Positions 17,422 to 25,601 of a stretch of 64,000 nt of DNA are shown here, piece after piece. The translations under genes and the position numbers were made by a program. The stretch is from Pokkaliibacter sp. MBI-7 (GTDB taxonomy: Bacteria; Pseudomonadota; Gammaproteobacteria; Pseudomonadales; Balneatricaceae): the NCBI RefSeq assembly GCF_029846635.1, contig NZ_JARVTG010000001.1, forward strand, positions 2,108,501-2,172,500, written 5' to 3'. A model generated the notes under the pieces. The model saw only the letters and a list, made by a program, of their open reading frames with translations, had not been told where the DNA came from and searched no databases. Position 1 is the stretch's first letter. Each line of letters begins with the position of its first letter.

Positions 17422-18051
17422 ATGGCAAGAACACCGGCACGCAACACTCCCTCTTCCCCCAAGGCCGGAGCTGCCCGCAATCAACTGCGCATTATCGCGG
17501 GCGAGTGGCGTAGCCGTAAGCTGGCCTTTCCGGATGTGCCCGGACTGCGCCCGACCACCGACCGGGTGCGGGAAACCCTGTTCAACTGGCTCAGCAGCTG
17601 GGTGCCCGGCAGTCGCTGTCTGGACGCCTTCAGCGGCAGTGGCGCCCTGGGCTTTGAAGCCCTGTCACGTGGCGCTGAATGGGTCACCTTTATTGATAAT
17701 GCTCAGGTTGTTACCCGCCAGTTGCAGGCCAACCTGACACTACTCAACTGCCGGCAGGCGGAGGTGCAACAGGCACAGACTCAGGACTGGCTACAGCAAC
17801 CAGCCAGCAGCCAGTTCGATCTGGTGTTTCTTGACCCCCCCTTTCAGCGTCAGCTGCTGGAGCCTGCGGCGCAGGCACTGGAACAACAGGGCTGGCTGGC
17901 GGATGCCGCAATGATCTATGTCGAGCACGAGCAGGAATTACAGCCACAGCTCCCTGCCAGCTGGCAGCTGCACCGGCAGAAACAGGCCGGGCAGGTGATC
18001 TATTCGCTCTATCACCGACAGACAGGTGGCAGCGACTCGCCCGCCCTGTGA
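17422..18051 (+). CDS. rsmD: 16S rRNA (guanine(966)-N2)-methyltransferase RsmD
   Basis: This 209-residue SAM-dependent methyltransferase modifies G966 of 16S rRNA. Landmarks are NQLRIIAGEWRSRKLAFPD, GLRPTTDRVRETLFNWLSSW, the SAM-binding CLDAFSGSGALGFEALSRGA and the catalytic DPPF motif within LVFLDPPF. The length is typical. The extra N-terminal residues (about 18, basic) are common in this family. The gene lies directly after the M16-like gene and upstream of coaD, a conserved gammaproteobacterial neighbourhood. Confidence 0.95.
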   Translation: MARTPARNTPSSPKAGAARNQLRIIAGEWRSRKLAFPDVPGLRPTTDRVRETLFNWLSSWVPGSRCLDAFSGSGALGFEALSRGAEWVTFIDNAQVVTRQLQANLTLLNCRQAEVQQAQTQDWLQQPASSQFDLVFLDPPFQRQLLEPAAQALEQQGWLADAAMIYVEHEQELQPQLPASWQLHRQKQAGQVIYSLYHRQTGGSDSPAL

Positions 18052-18288
18052 TGGTTGACCAGCCTCCTGCAGCGCAGCATAGGCCCTTCCGGCGCGTTGT
18101 ACCCCAGCACCATTTGGGCTAGTATCTGGCCGCTCAGCGCCGTGCCACGGCCGCGCTGCCTTGAACGCAGGTGCCATAAGGTGCCGGAGAGGCGTCAATC
18201 ACGCCTTTCGGCTCTTCTGATCAACCTGCCGCCGTGCACGTAAACAGGCCCCCAGAATGTATTCTGGCCAGCAGTGTGGACTCACGAC

Positions 18289-18777
18289 ATGAATACTGTC
18301 ATCTATCCCGGCACCTTTGATCCGATTACCAACGGCCACACCGATCTGGTGGAGCGGGCCAGCCGGTTGTTCGAGAATGTGGTGGTTGCCGTGGCAGAAA
18401 GCCCGCGCAAGCGTCCTTTGTTGCCCCATGATCTGCGCGTCGATCTGGCCAAGGAAGTGACGGCTCACCTCGACAACGTCAGCGTCTGCGGCTTCAGCTG
18501 TCTGCTGACGGACCTGTTGAAAGAAAAGAACGCCAATATCATTCTGCGAGGGCTGCGTGCCGTGTCAGATTTTGAATATGAATTCCAGCTGGCCAATATG
18601 AACCGTGTACTGGCCCCTCAGGTGGAAAGCATGTTTCTGACACCTGCCGAACAGTATTCCTTTATTTCCTCGACGCTGGTGCGCGAAGTCGCCACCCTGA
18701 AAGGAGATATTTCGAAATTTGTGCATCCTTCCGTGGCGAAGGCCTTGCGCACCTATATCAATGAACTGCACAAGTAG
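18289..18777 (+). CDS. coaD: Phosphopantetheine adenylyltransferase
   Basis: This 162-residue enzyme transfers AMP to 4'-phosphopantetheine, giving dephospho-CoA. The start TVIYPGTFDPITNGHTDLV contains the nucleotidyltransferase motif (TNGH variant of HxGH). RGLRAVSDFEYEFQLANMNR and the ISSTLVREVATLKGDIS motif complete the active site. The ATG at 18289 is chosen because the family starts MxxxxYPGTFDP; a TTG-type upstream extension adds only five residues. The ribosome-binding site is weak. The 237-base gap upstream suggests its own promoter. Confidence 0.95.
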   Translation: MNTVIYPGTFDPITNGHTDLVERASRLFENVVVAVAESPRKRPLLPHDLRVDLAKEVTAHLDNVSVCGFSCLLTDLLKEKNANIILRGLRAVSDFEYEFQLANMNRVLAPQVESMFLTPAEQYSFISSTLVREVATLKGDISKFVHPSVAKALRTYINELHK

Positions 18778-18923
18778 TTCATCAAGCACCACCCACTATT
18801 ACAGATCCGGCCAGCGCTGCCTGTCAGTGTGATGAGCCAGGATCATAAACAGAACCTGATTAGAAAACGGCAACGGACAGCGCGCTGCGCATCCGACTAG
18901 CTGACAACCAGTGAGGATTTGCC

Positions 18924-19172
18924 ATGGCTTTGATAATTACCGACGAATGTATCAACTGCGACGTATGCGAGCCGGAGTGCCCTAACGAAGCAATTTCCCA
19001 GGGCGAAGAGATCTATGAGATCAACCCCAGCAAATGCACCGAGTGCGTAGGTCACTACGACACCCCGCAGTGTGTTGAGGTCTGCCCGGTCGATTGCATT
19101 CCCAAAGACCCCGACCACGTAGAAAACCACGACCAGCTGTATCAGAAATACCTGCACCTGAGCCAGGCCTGA
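18924..19172 (+). CDS. yfhL: 2[4Fe-4S] ferredoxin, YfhL type
   Basis: This 82-residue ferredoxin carries two cysteine clusters: C-INC-DVC-EPECP near the N-terminus, and KCTECVGHYDTPQCVEVCPV with the insertion typical of the YfhL/Alvin group. It starts MALIITDECINCDVCE, diagnostic of the family. It is a low-potential cytoplasmic electron carrier with an unassigned specific partner. GAGGA lies upstream at good spacing. Proximity to coaD is conserved in Pseudomonas-like genomes. An IS4-type element is inserted 50 bases after the stop codon, apparently within this gene's terminator. Confidence 0.95.
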   Translation: MALIITDECINCDVCEPECPNEAISQGEEIYEINPSKCTECVGHYDTPQCVEVCPVDCIPKDPDHVENHDQLYQKYLHLSQA

Positions 19173-19209
19173 TCGGCACCAGCGCACAGTATCAGCAGAA
19201 ACAAGAACG

Positions 19210-19221
19210 GGCCCATGAGGC
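19210..19221. repeat. Left target-site duplication of the IS4 element
   Basis: GGCCCATGAGGC is repeated exactly at 20647-20658 on the other side of the element. A 12-bp duplication fits the 11-13 bp known for IS4. Confidence 0.92.
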
Positions 19222-19279
19222 GAATGCCAGTCAGTTAAGCCCAACAGCTTGACCTTTTGCGCCCTGAAACGAAAATCCG

Positions 19280-20637
19280 ATGCTTGTTTTGAGCATCGGA
19301 TTTTTTATGCGACTGTCCCGCGCCTTGGCACTGACTCACGAAGCCGCTTCTACTACTCACGCCCTTGATGAACTGGGGGCGCTGCTTGATCCAGACCTGG
19401 TCAGCACCGCACTGGAAACGGCGGGAGTGGCGACCATACGTAAGCGACGCCTCCCTCTTGAGTCCATGATCTGGTGCGTGATCGCCATGGCGTTGTTTCG
19501 CCGGATGTCGGCCTGGGATGCTGCGAGTCGTATGGACATCATGCTGCCTGGGCAGAGGCCACTGGTGGCACCCAGTGCCATCGTGCAAGGTCGGCAGCGC
19601 CTGGGCAGTGCGGCGGTGCGAGAAGTCTTTTCCCTGACGCAACAACGCTGGCATGCCAGCGCCAATCACCCCACCTGGGCGGGTTTGCGCCTGCTCAGTG
19701 TCGATGGCGTGGTCTGGCGCACACCGGATACGGACGACAACCGCAAGCACTATGGCAGTGCCAGTAACCAGCATGGCGATACCGGCTATCCCCAAGTGCG
19801 CATGGTCTGCCAGATGGAACTGACCAGTCACATGCTGGTGAGCAGTGCTTTTGCCGGTTATCACAGCAACGAGATGAAGCTGGCCGAACAACTGATCGAC
19901 AGCACACCCGATCACTCGCTGACCTTGTTCGACCGTGGCTTCTATTCGCTGGGGCTTCTTCATCGCTGGCAACAAACAGGCACTCAGCGCCATTGGCTAC
20001 TGCCGCTGCGCAAGGATGCTCAATATGAGGTGCTATACAAGCTGGGGCGCCAGGATGCCATCGTCTCGCTGAAGACCTCGCCGCAGGCGCGTAAGCAATG
20101 GCCCGAGCTGCCCGACACGCTACAGGCCAGGTTATTAAGCAAGACCATCAAGGGCAAAGTCCGGCAAGTACTGACTTCGATGATCGATCCTCTGCGCTTT
20201 CCGCCAGATGACATCGTGGATCTGTACAGCCAGCGTTGGGAAATCGAGTTGGGCTATCGAGAAATGAAGCAAGGCATGCTCGCGGGTCACTACACACTGC
20301 GCAGTAAAACGCCGGAGATGATTGAACAAGAGCTGTGGGGCGTACTGCTGGGGTACAATCTGCTGCGTTATCAAATGCTGGAAATGAGTCGCCACTGCCC
20401 TGGCATCTCCCCCTGCGAAATGAGTTTCACCGCCTGCACCTGGGCGATCCTGGGCTTCTTGAACGGGGTCTCTTTGAATCATCCAGGAACATCCCTCGCT
20501 ACCTGGCTGAACTACAGGCTTCGGCCATGCACTACGTCCTGCCTCATCGACGTGAGGAGCGCAGTTACCCGCGGGTGGTCAAGCCCAAGCCGTCCAAGTA
20601 TCCGACCAGAAATAAAAATGCCAGTCAGCTTAACTGA
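19280..20637 (+). pseudogene. IS4-family DDE transposase with a C-terminal frameshift
   Basis: The transposase resembles IS4 TnpA throughout. The DDE residues are in place: Asp near 142 in LLSVDGVVWRTPD, Asp near 218 in LTLFDRGFYSLGLL, and Glu near 323 in the Y-R-E-K region DLYSQRWEIELGYREMKQ. After about base 20475 the frame used so far continues into unrelated residues. The expected C-terminus (NIPRYLAELQASAMHYVLPH, then RREERSYPRVV and KYPTRNKNASQLN) is encoded one frame back and stops at 20637. A one-base deletion, or less likely a recoding signal, is implied. The catalytic core is intact, so residual activity is possible. Confidence 0.85.
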
Positions 20638-20645
20638 CTGGCATT
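20617..20645 (+). terminator. Hairpin at the right end of the IS4 element
   Basis: AATGCCAGTCAG and CTGACTGGCATT pair across a 5-base loop; the second arm is the terminal inverted repeat itself. It would form at the 3' end of the transposase mRNA. It has no U-tract, so it may act as a roadblock or stabilising structure rather than a true terminator. Confidence 0.5.
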
Positions 20646-20646
20646 A

Positions 20647-20658
20647 GGCCCATGAGGC
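20647..20658. repeat. Right target-site duplication of the IS4 element
   Basis: Exact copy of the 12 bases at 19210-19221. It is followed by CCGTTTTTG, the remaining half of the interrupted terminator. Confidence 0.92.
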
Positions 20659-20688
20659 CCGTTTTTGTTGCTAACACTCAGGGAAGGC

Positions 20689-21309
20689 TCAGCCCGCGCC
20701 CAGCCGAATACCGAACCCGACCAGAAACAGACCCGCCAGCCGTTGCAGCCACTGACTTAAAAAGCGATGACGCTGCACCCGGGTACGCATGGCAGTGCCT
20801 GCAAAGATCAGCAGAGAGCAGTAGCCCAGAGACAGCAACGCAATCAGTGCAGCCATGGTGGCAAAGGTCAGCATGCCCTGATGCGCGACCGGATCAATAA
20901 ACAGCGGAAAGAAAGCCATGTAAAACACAATGGCTTTAGGGTTCAGCAGCGTGATCAGCATGCCCTGACGGAACAGATGTCCGGGCTGTAACCTGATCAG
21001 CCCGGTAGCCGTTTCTCCGCGGCTGCGCAGTAACTGAATACCGATCCATACCAGATAGGCCGCCCCCAGATACTGCACTCCTTTGAACAGGGTAGGATTC
21101 GCCGCCAGCAGGGCAGCGACACCTCCCGCTGCCAGCCACATCAGAATCTGATCACCCAGAATCAGCCCGCCGAGGGTAGCATAACCGCCCCGCACACCGT
21201 GCTTGCCACTGGCGGTCAGCAGGGCGAAGGTGCCGGGTCCGGGAATAGCCAGAAATACCAGCACAGCAATAATAAAGCTCCACAAGTCATGAATGCCCAT
21301 AAACGCCAT
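20689..21309 (-). CDS. LysE/RhtB-family exporter
   Basis: This 206-residue inner-membrane exporter of amino acids or related metabolites belongs to the LysE family. It has about six hydrophobic segments and the N-terminal signature FLAIPGPGTFALLTASGKHG. The conserved GMLITLLNPKAIVFYMAFFP follows in the middle. The start at 21309 follows GAGAGG at 6-base spacing; a further in-frame ATG lies 9 bases later. It begins 14 bases after the isomerase-family gene stop codon, so it is the last gene of the fructokinase operon. The substrate is unknown; linkage to sugar genes is unusual for this family. Confidence 0.88.
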   Translation of the reverse strand: MAFMGIHDLWSFIIAVLVFLAIPGPGTFALLTASGKHGVRGGYATLGGLILGDQILMWLAAGGVAALLAANPTLFKGVQYLGAAYLVWIGIQLLRSRGETATGLIRLQPGHLFRQGMLITLLNPKAIVFYMAFFPLFIDPVAHQGMLTFATMAALIALLSLGYCSLLIFAGTAMRTRVQRHRFLSQWLQRLAGLFLVGFGIRLGAG

Positions 21310-21323
21310 GATGCACCTCTCAC

Positions 21324-22523
21324 TCAACGGCGGTTCTGCAAGGCCCAGATCATATCGTAGCAGGCTCCCATAGTGTGATAGTCCACCTTGCCTGCCGGGC
21401 TCTTCTCATCGGAATAGCTCTGGTTATCACGACTGAGAATGCGATACCAGGCGCCATAGCGATGATCCACCATGTGCTCCCAGCTGTACTGCCAGATCTG
21501 TTCATACCACTGCCAGTAACGCTGATCACCTGTCCGCTGCCCCAGCAGCGCGGCGGCCGCCAGACTTTCGGCCTGTACCCAGAAATACTTGTCGCCATCA
21601 CAGATCTGATAGTCAGGGCCAAAGCCGTAGACCAGACCGCCGTGCTCCCTGTCCCAGGCATGCTCAACCGCGGTCAGGAACAGAAATTCCGCCTTGGGCA
21701 GCAGCCAGTCATGCTCCGGAGCGTACCGCTCCAGCAACACCAGTAGCTTGGCCCATTCGGTCTGATGGCCGGGTTGGAAACCCCAGGGGCGGAACAGGTG
21801 ACGGGGATTATCACGGTTATAGTCGAGGTCGACCTGCCACTGACGGTCATAGTGTTCCCACACCAAGCCGTCGGCCTGTGCCGCCTGCCGCACGCAGATA
21901 GCTTCCGCCACCTGTAACGCCCGCTCGAGGAACTGTTTATCTGCGGTGGCCTCATAGGCGGCAATCAGTGCCTCGCAGCTGTGCATGTTGGCATTCTGGC
22001 CGCGATAGTCGCCGACTTGCCACTGCGCATCCGCCTCATCGGCATACAGCTGCCACTGCGGCTCCCAGAAACGCTGGGTCTGCAGCTCATGTGCGCGATA
22101 CAGGCCGTCGCGTGCCTCTTCGATACCGGCTTTCAATGCGGTCGCGTAGGCCAATATGACGAAGGCCAGGCCGTAGCAGTGGTTAGTGCTGTCTTCGATC
22201 TGACCATCCTGCAAGGTCCAGGCATAGCCCTGATAATCAGGCTGATAGTGCGACTGCTGCAGATAATCCAACCCATGCTGGGCCCAGCGCAGATACTCCG
22301 GCGCCTGAAAGTGGCGGGCATACTGGGCATAGGTGAAGACATAGCGGGTACTGGAGACCAGATGGCGATGACCACGGTTGTAAATGCTGCCATCGTCACG
22401 CAGATAATGGAAAAAGCCACCTTGATCATCGATGCAGGCGGGATGATAAAACGCCATGGTACGAGCGATATGCTCGCGCAGGTGTTCAGGATTAAAAAAG
22501 TCCATGGTGAATTCCTGTTGCAT
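21324..22523 (-). CDS. AGE-family sugar isomerase/epimerase (probable D-mannose isomerase)
   Basis: This 399-residue (alpha/alpha)6-barrel protein belongs to the N-acylglucosamine 2-epimerase superfamily. Landmarks include the RGHRHLVSSTRYVFTYA helix, DSTNHCYGLAFVILAYATAL, GQNANMHSCEALIAAYEAT and the active-site-like HLFRPWGFQPGHQTEWAKLL. The last of these carries the catalytic His pair typical of mannose isomerase and YihS-like enzymes. KYFWVQAESLAAAALLG also matches. Because a fructokinase gene lies immediately upstream in the same operon, conversion of mannose to fructose is the most likely reaction. Starts at 22523 (CAGGAG) and 22505 (AGGAA) are both plausible. Cellobiose 2-epimerase is a less likely alternative. 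Confidence 0.84.
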   Translation of the reverse strand: MQQEFTMDFFNPEHLREHIARTMAFYHPACIDDQGGFFHYLRDDGSIYNRGHRHLVSSTRYVFTYAQYARHFQAPEYLRWAQHGLDYLQQSHYQPDYQGYAWTLQDGQIEDSTNHCYGLAFVILAYATALKAGIEEARDGLYRAHELQTQRFWEPQWQLYADEADAQWQVGDYRGQNANMHSCEALIAAYEATADKQFLERALQVAEAICVRQAAQADGLVWEHYDRQWQVDLDYNRDNPRHLFRPWGFQPGHQTEWAKLLVLLERYAPEHDWLLPKAEFLFLTAVEHAWDREHGGLVYGFGPDYQICDGDKYFWVQAESLAAAALLGQRTGDQRYWQWYEQIWQYSWEHMVDHRYGAWYRILSRDNQSYSDEKSPAGKVDYHTMGACYDMIWALQNRR

Positions 22524-22607
22524 ACTCTGCTCCTGTGCCACAGCAGCCCTGGCCTGCCTCACTGGCGAGCTGAAAGGGCTGCTGCTCATGCGCTATGAGT
22601 GCAGGTG

Positions 22608-23576
22608 TTACAGCTGCCAGGCAGCAGCGACATCATTGAACTGTGGCAATGCCGGAAAGGCGCCTTTGCGTTGTACAGTGTGTGCACCACAGGCAATGGC
22701 AAAGCCAATCACCGCCCGCAATGCCTGCTCGTCGCTCAGCAATGCTGGCTGCTCAGGCAGGCAACGGGCCAGCGCATACAGCACCGCGCCACTGAAACTG
22801 TCACCCGCCGCCGTCGTATCGACGACCTGTACCTTTGGTACGGTCACCCAGCCACTCAGACCGCCATGAGCGGCCGAGGTAGCGAAATACAACGGATTAC
22901 CATCATCACTGACCAGCACCAGCCTGCAACCCGCCTCCAACCACTGAGCCACACGCGGTTCGCCGCCCAGCACCTGCAACTCTTCACGGGAAATCTTGAT
23001 CACATCAGCCGCACAGCACAGAGCATGTACACGTTCCACATCAATCTGCTTACCGGGCCACAGGTTGGCACGCAGGTTGACGTCGACGGTCACCCACCAG
23101 CCGGCTTCGTGGGCTTTTTGCACGCCATGCATGCTCGTCGCCGCAATAGCGGCTTCGGTCAGGGTATTGGAGCACAGATGCAGAATGCCCTGCCCCTGGA
23201 ACCATTGCGGCAGAAACTGCTCAGGGCGGAACAGCACATCCGCACTGTCACGTCGCAGGAACTCGAAACTGCGCTCGCCATTGGCGTCCAGCAGCACAAA
23301 AGCCAGCGGTGTCGGCGCCGTCGGATGGATCACCGTGCGCGAGATATCGACACCTTTCTGCTGCAGTGCGTGTAGCAGAAAATGCCCGAAGGCGTCATCG
23401 CCTACCTGACCGATAAAACCTGCCTGACCACCCAGCTGGGCCACCGCCACAGCCGCATTGGCCGGGGCACCGCCCGGATACTGGCGCAGCTCGGGCAAGC
23501 GCAGCCCGGCCTCTTCACTGGCACCAATATTGAGAAAGTCGATCAGCACTTCACCAAAACACCAGACTGGCCACAT
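22608..23576 (-). CDS. PfkB-family fructokinase
   Basis: This 322-residue ribokinase-like sugar kinase starts WCFGEVLIDFL, followed by YPGGAPANAAVAVAQLGG and FIGQVGDDAFG, the typical substrate-binding half of fructokinases. The catalytic and anion-hole motif DTTAAGDSFSGAVLYAL, with its Asp base, is present near the C-terminus. It would phosphorylate fructose produced by the downstream isomerase, yielding fructose 6-phosphate. The ATG at 23576 matches the family start. It is the first gene of the operon, and a 16-bp palindrome of LacI-regulator type lies 89 bases upstream. Confidence 0.9.
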   Translation of the reverse strand: MWPVWCFGEVLIDFLNIGASEEAGLRLPELRQYPGGAPANAAVAVAQLGGQAGFIGQVGDDAFGHFLLHALQQKGVDISRTVIHPTAPTPLAFVLLDANGERSFEFLRRDSADVLFRPEQFLPQWFQGQGILHLCSNTLTEAAIAATSMHGVQKAHEAGWWVTVDVNLRANLWPGKQIDVERVHALCCAADVIKISREELQVLGGEPRVAQWLEAGCRLVLVSDDGNPLYFATSAAHGGLSGWVTVPKVQVVDTTAAGDSFSGAVLYALARCLPEQPALLSDEQALRAVIGFAIACGAHTVQRKGAFPALPQFNDVAAAWQL

Positions 23577-23664
23577 AGCGATTGTTGTCCTTGTTCTACG
23601 CAGAGCCGCCGGGCTCACGCGCTGTTAATACCTGGAGGGTTGTCAGCAGTATTTCACCGCAAAA

Positions 23665-23680
23665 ATGAAAACGTTTTCAT
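23665..23680. promoter_or_regulatory. LacI/GalR-family operator upstream of the fructokinase operon
   Basis: ATGAAAACGTTTTCAT is a perfect 16-bp palindrome with a central CG, the hallmark of LacI/GalR-family sites. It is positioned between the divergent fructokinase and diguanylate-cyclase genes. A sugar-responsive repressor is expected to bind, but no such regulator gene is seen in the window. Confidence 0.8.
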
Positions 23681-23812
23681 TCAGACTGCCACGCATCATA
23701 GCAGAGCCATCCCGGCTTGAGTATGAACAAAATGACAACAGCATCGCCTTCGGCACAAAGGCTGCTAGACTATAAACTGTATAGATTTTGAACAGACTAC
23801 GCAGCCTTGATC

Positions 23813-24928
23813 ATGAACAGTAGCGCGATGATCCTACCTGCCAGCGAAACCCATCGTCTGCAGGTACTGTACAGCTATGGCGTGCTCGACACGCTGAACG
23901 AGCAGGCCTATGACGATCTGACCCGTCTGGCTGCCTACATCTGTCATACGCCTTCCTCAGTCATCTCGCTGGTAGACAGTCAGCGACAGTGGTTCAAATC
24001 ACGCTTTGGCCATCATGCCAGTCAAGGCTCACGTAAGGACTCCTTCTGCACTCATGCCATTCTCAACCCCGATACCATCATGGTGGTCAAGGATGCTTTG
24101 CAGGATCCACGCTTCCAGCGTAACCCGGCAGTCATCGGCCCACCCCGCATTCGTTTCTACGCTGGCGCTCCGCTGATCACCCCCTGTGGTGAAGCGTTGG
24201 GTACGCTCTGTGTATTTGATACCCAGCCCGGCGATCTCAGCGATGACCAGCGTGACGCTCTCGCGACGCTGGCGCGACAGGTGATGGCTCAGCTGGAACT
24301 GCGCAAAGTCATTCATGCCCAGCAGGACAGCGCCGATCATCTGCATCACAGTCAACGTCAGCTGGAACAGCAACAACAGCTATTGCAGCAGCAACAGCTC
24401 GAACTGGAAGAGGTCAATCAGCAATTGCGCACGCTTAGCCTGACCGACAGCCTCACCGGTCTCTTCAATCGCCGTGCTTTTGATGCACGCATGAGTGAAG
24501 AAGTGGAACGCTCCGTACGCACCCGTACTCTGGTATCGCTGCTGTTGGTGGATGTGGATCACTTCAAGTCATTCAATGATGTGTTTGGTCACAGCGAAGG
24601 GGATATTGCCCTGCAGGAAGTTGCGGGACTGCTGAAAAACAATGCCCGCAGTTATGATCTGGTTGCCCGCTACGGCGGGGAAGAGTTCGCTGTCATCATG
24701 CCGGGCACCAGCACGTTGGATGCAGAGCGTATCGCTGAACGTCTGCGGGCCAGTATTGCAGCGCATAGCTGGACGCTGAGGACGGTCACCGTCAGCATCG
24801 GCGTGGCGACACTGGCACAGGGAGACAGCATCCAGACCTTTATCAGTCATGCCGACCACGCACTTTATCGGGCCAAAGAGCAAGGGCGTAACTGCGTCGT
24901 ACACTGGACAGGCCTGCAGGAACACTAA
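23813..24928 (+). CDS. GAF-GGDEF diguanylate cyclase
   Basis: This 371-residue signalling protein probably makes cyclic di-GMP. An N-terminal GAF domain (about residues 20-165) has VISLVDSQRQWFKSRFG and FYAGAPLITPCGEALGTLCV. A Gln-rich coiled coil (about 175-210) links it to a GGDEF domain. The active-site loop is GGEEF (in YGGEEFAVIMPG). The inhibitory RxxD site (RSYD) lies five residues before it, so product inhibition is likely. SLTDSLTGLFNRRAFD and VDHFKSFNDVFGHSEGD are also intact. No membrane segment is seen, so it is cytosolic. The ATG at 23813 has a weak ribosome-binding site. Confidence 0.92.
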   Translation: MNSSAMILPASETHRLQVLYSYGVLDTLNEQAYDDLTRLAAYICHTPSSVISLVDSQRQWFKSRFGHHASQGSRKDSFCTHAILNPDTIMVVKDALQDPRFQRNPAVIGPPRIRFYAGAPLITPCGEALGTLCVFDTQPGDLSDDQRDALATLARQVMAQLELRKVIHAQQDSADHLHHSQRQLEQQQQLLQQQQLELEEVNQQLRTLSLTDSLTGLFNRRAFDARMSEEVERSVRTRTLVSLLLVDVDHFKSFNDVFGHSEGDIALQEVAGLLKNNARSYDLVARYGGEEFAVIMPGTSTLDAERIAERLRASIAAHSWTLRTVTVSIGVATLAQGDSIQTFISHADHALYRAKEQGRNCVVHWTGLQEH

Positions 24929-25244
24929 GAACGTTTGTACTGTAGCTACGTCATCAGCCAAATCGTAAAGGAGATGGACTTTGACACCACAGTGAGTTTG
25001 GCTTACGAATTCTTACCCCTATAGTTAGAGAGGTGGCGCGTTATCCCACGACGGTTCATTCAGGCTGTACATCCAGTCGCCGGGTTAACTTCAAAAGGCA
25101 GTTGCAAATACCAAGAGGACTCCGCACAGTGCGCATTGGTCTCACCGAATACTGTTTACTTCAAAACCTATTGGAGCCGGCAGTAACGAATGAACCAGCG
25201 TTATGCGGAGCTGCTTTCAGGGCCAGGATTGCAGGAGGAACTGC
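24929..25244. other. Gene-poor gap before small hypothetical gene
   Basis: This 316-base stretch has no convincing gene. A 29-codon frame (ATG 25190, stop 25279) overlaps the start of the next gene and could be a coupling leader. Its ribosome-binding site is poor and I do not call it. Confidence 0.4.
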
Positions 25245-25541
25245 ATGATCTTTTTACTCTGCCGGAACCGGGTAACTGACTTTTACCAGTGGAAGTCTGT
25301 GTTCGATACCTTGAGTGGCCAACGCCGCAGCGCAGGTATGCACCTGCTCAATCTGTGGCGCACTGTCGATGAGCCTAATAATGTGTTCTTTCTGCTACGA
25401 CTGGATGATGTGGAAAAGGCGCGTTCGCTGCTGAGCGACCCCAGCTATATCCGAACGGGCTGGGATGCCGGGGTGGTCGATGGCGACTACACCTATCTTG
25501 AAGATGAGAAAGATATGGGCAGCGAGCTGGATGCAGCCTGA
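25245..25541 (+). CDS. Small protein of unknown function
   Basis: This is a 98-residue cytoplasmic protein. The ATG at 25245 follows CAGGAGGAACTGC, a near-ideal ribosome-binding site, which is the main reason to believe the gene. It begins MIFLLCRNRVTDFYQWKSVF and includes NLWRTVDEPNNVFFLLRLDD. The pattern (short beta strand, helix containing F-x-x-W, then a second strand pair) resembles small dimeric alpha/beta-barrel proteins of the antibiotic-monooxygenase or stress-responsive type. No catalytic residue can be assigned. It stands alone between the diguanylate cyclase gene and a convergent cvfB-like gene. Confidence 0.75.
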   Translation: MIFLLCRNRVTDFYQWKSVFDTLSGQRRSAGMHLLNLWRTVDEPNNVFFLLRLDDVEKARSLLSDPSYIRTGWDAGVVDGDYTYLEDEKDMGSELDAA

Positions 25542-25601
25542 CGCCGCTCACTGGCCCGCCGGGCCAAACCAGTAGTGGTTTGTCCGGCAGGCTCAGCCTC
25601 A

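Larger units (their letters stand above)
19222..20646 (+). mobile_element. IS4-family insertion sequence, 1425 bp
   Basis: The ends are near-perfect inverted repeats. The right end read inward is TAATGCCAGTCAGTTAAG, and the left end is identical except for its first base (G for T). This closely resembles the published IS4 terminal sequence, and the length (1425 bp) is almost that of IS4 (1426 bp). A 12-bp target duplication flanks it. It carries one transposase gene whose C-terminal part is frameshifted. The insertion sits inside the palindrome of the ferredoxin gene's terminator. Confidence 0.94.

Noticed and set aside
20440..20500. Programmed frameshift signal in the IS4 transposase
   Set aside because: No canonical slippery heptamer or downstream pseudoknot is seen, and IS4 transposase is normally encoded in one frame.
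20335..20637. Independent small gene at the end of the IS element
   Set aside because: It encodes the C-terminus of the transposase in another frame.
25190..25279. 29-codon upstream frame overlapping the small hypothetical gene
   Set aside because: Poor ribosome-binding site and no conservation evidence; coupling is possible but unsupported.
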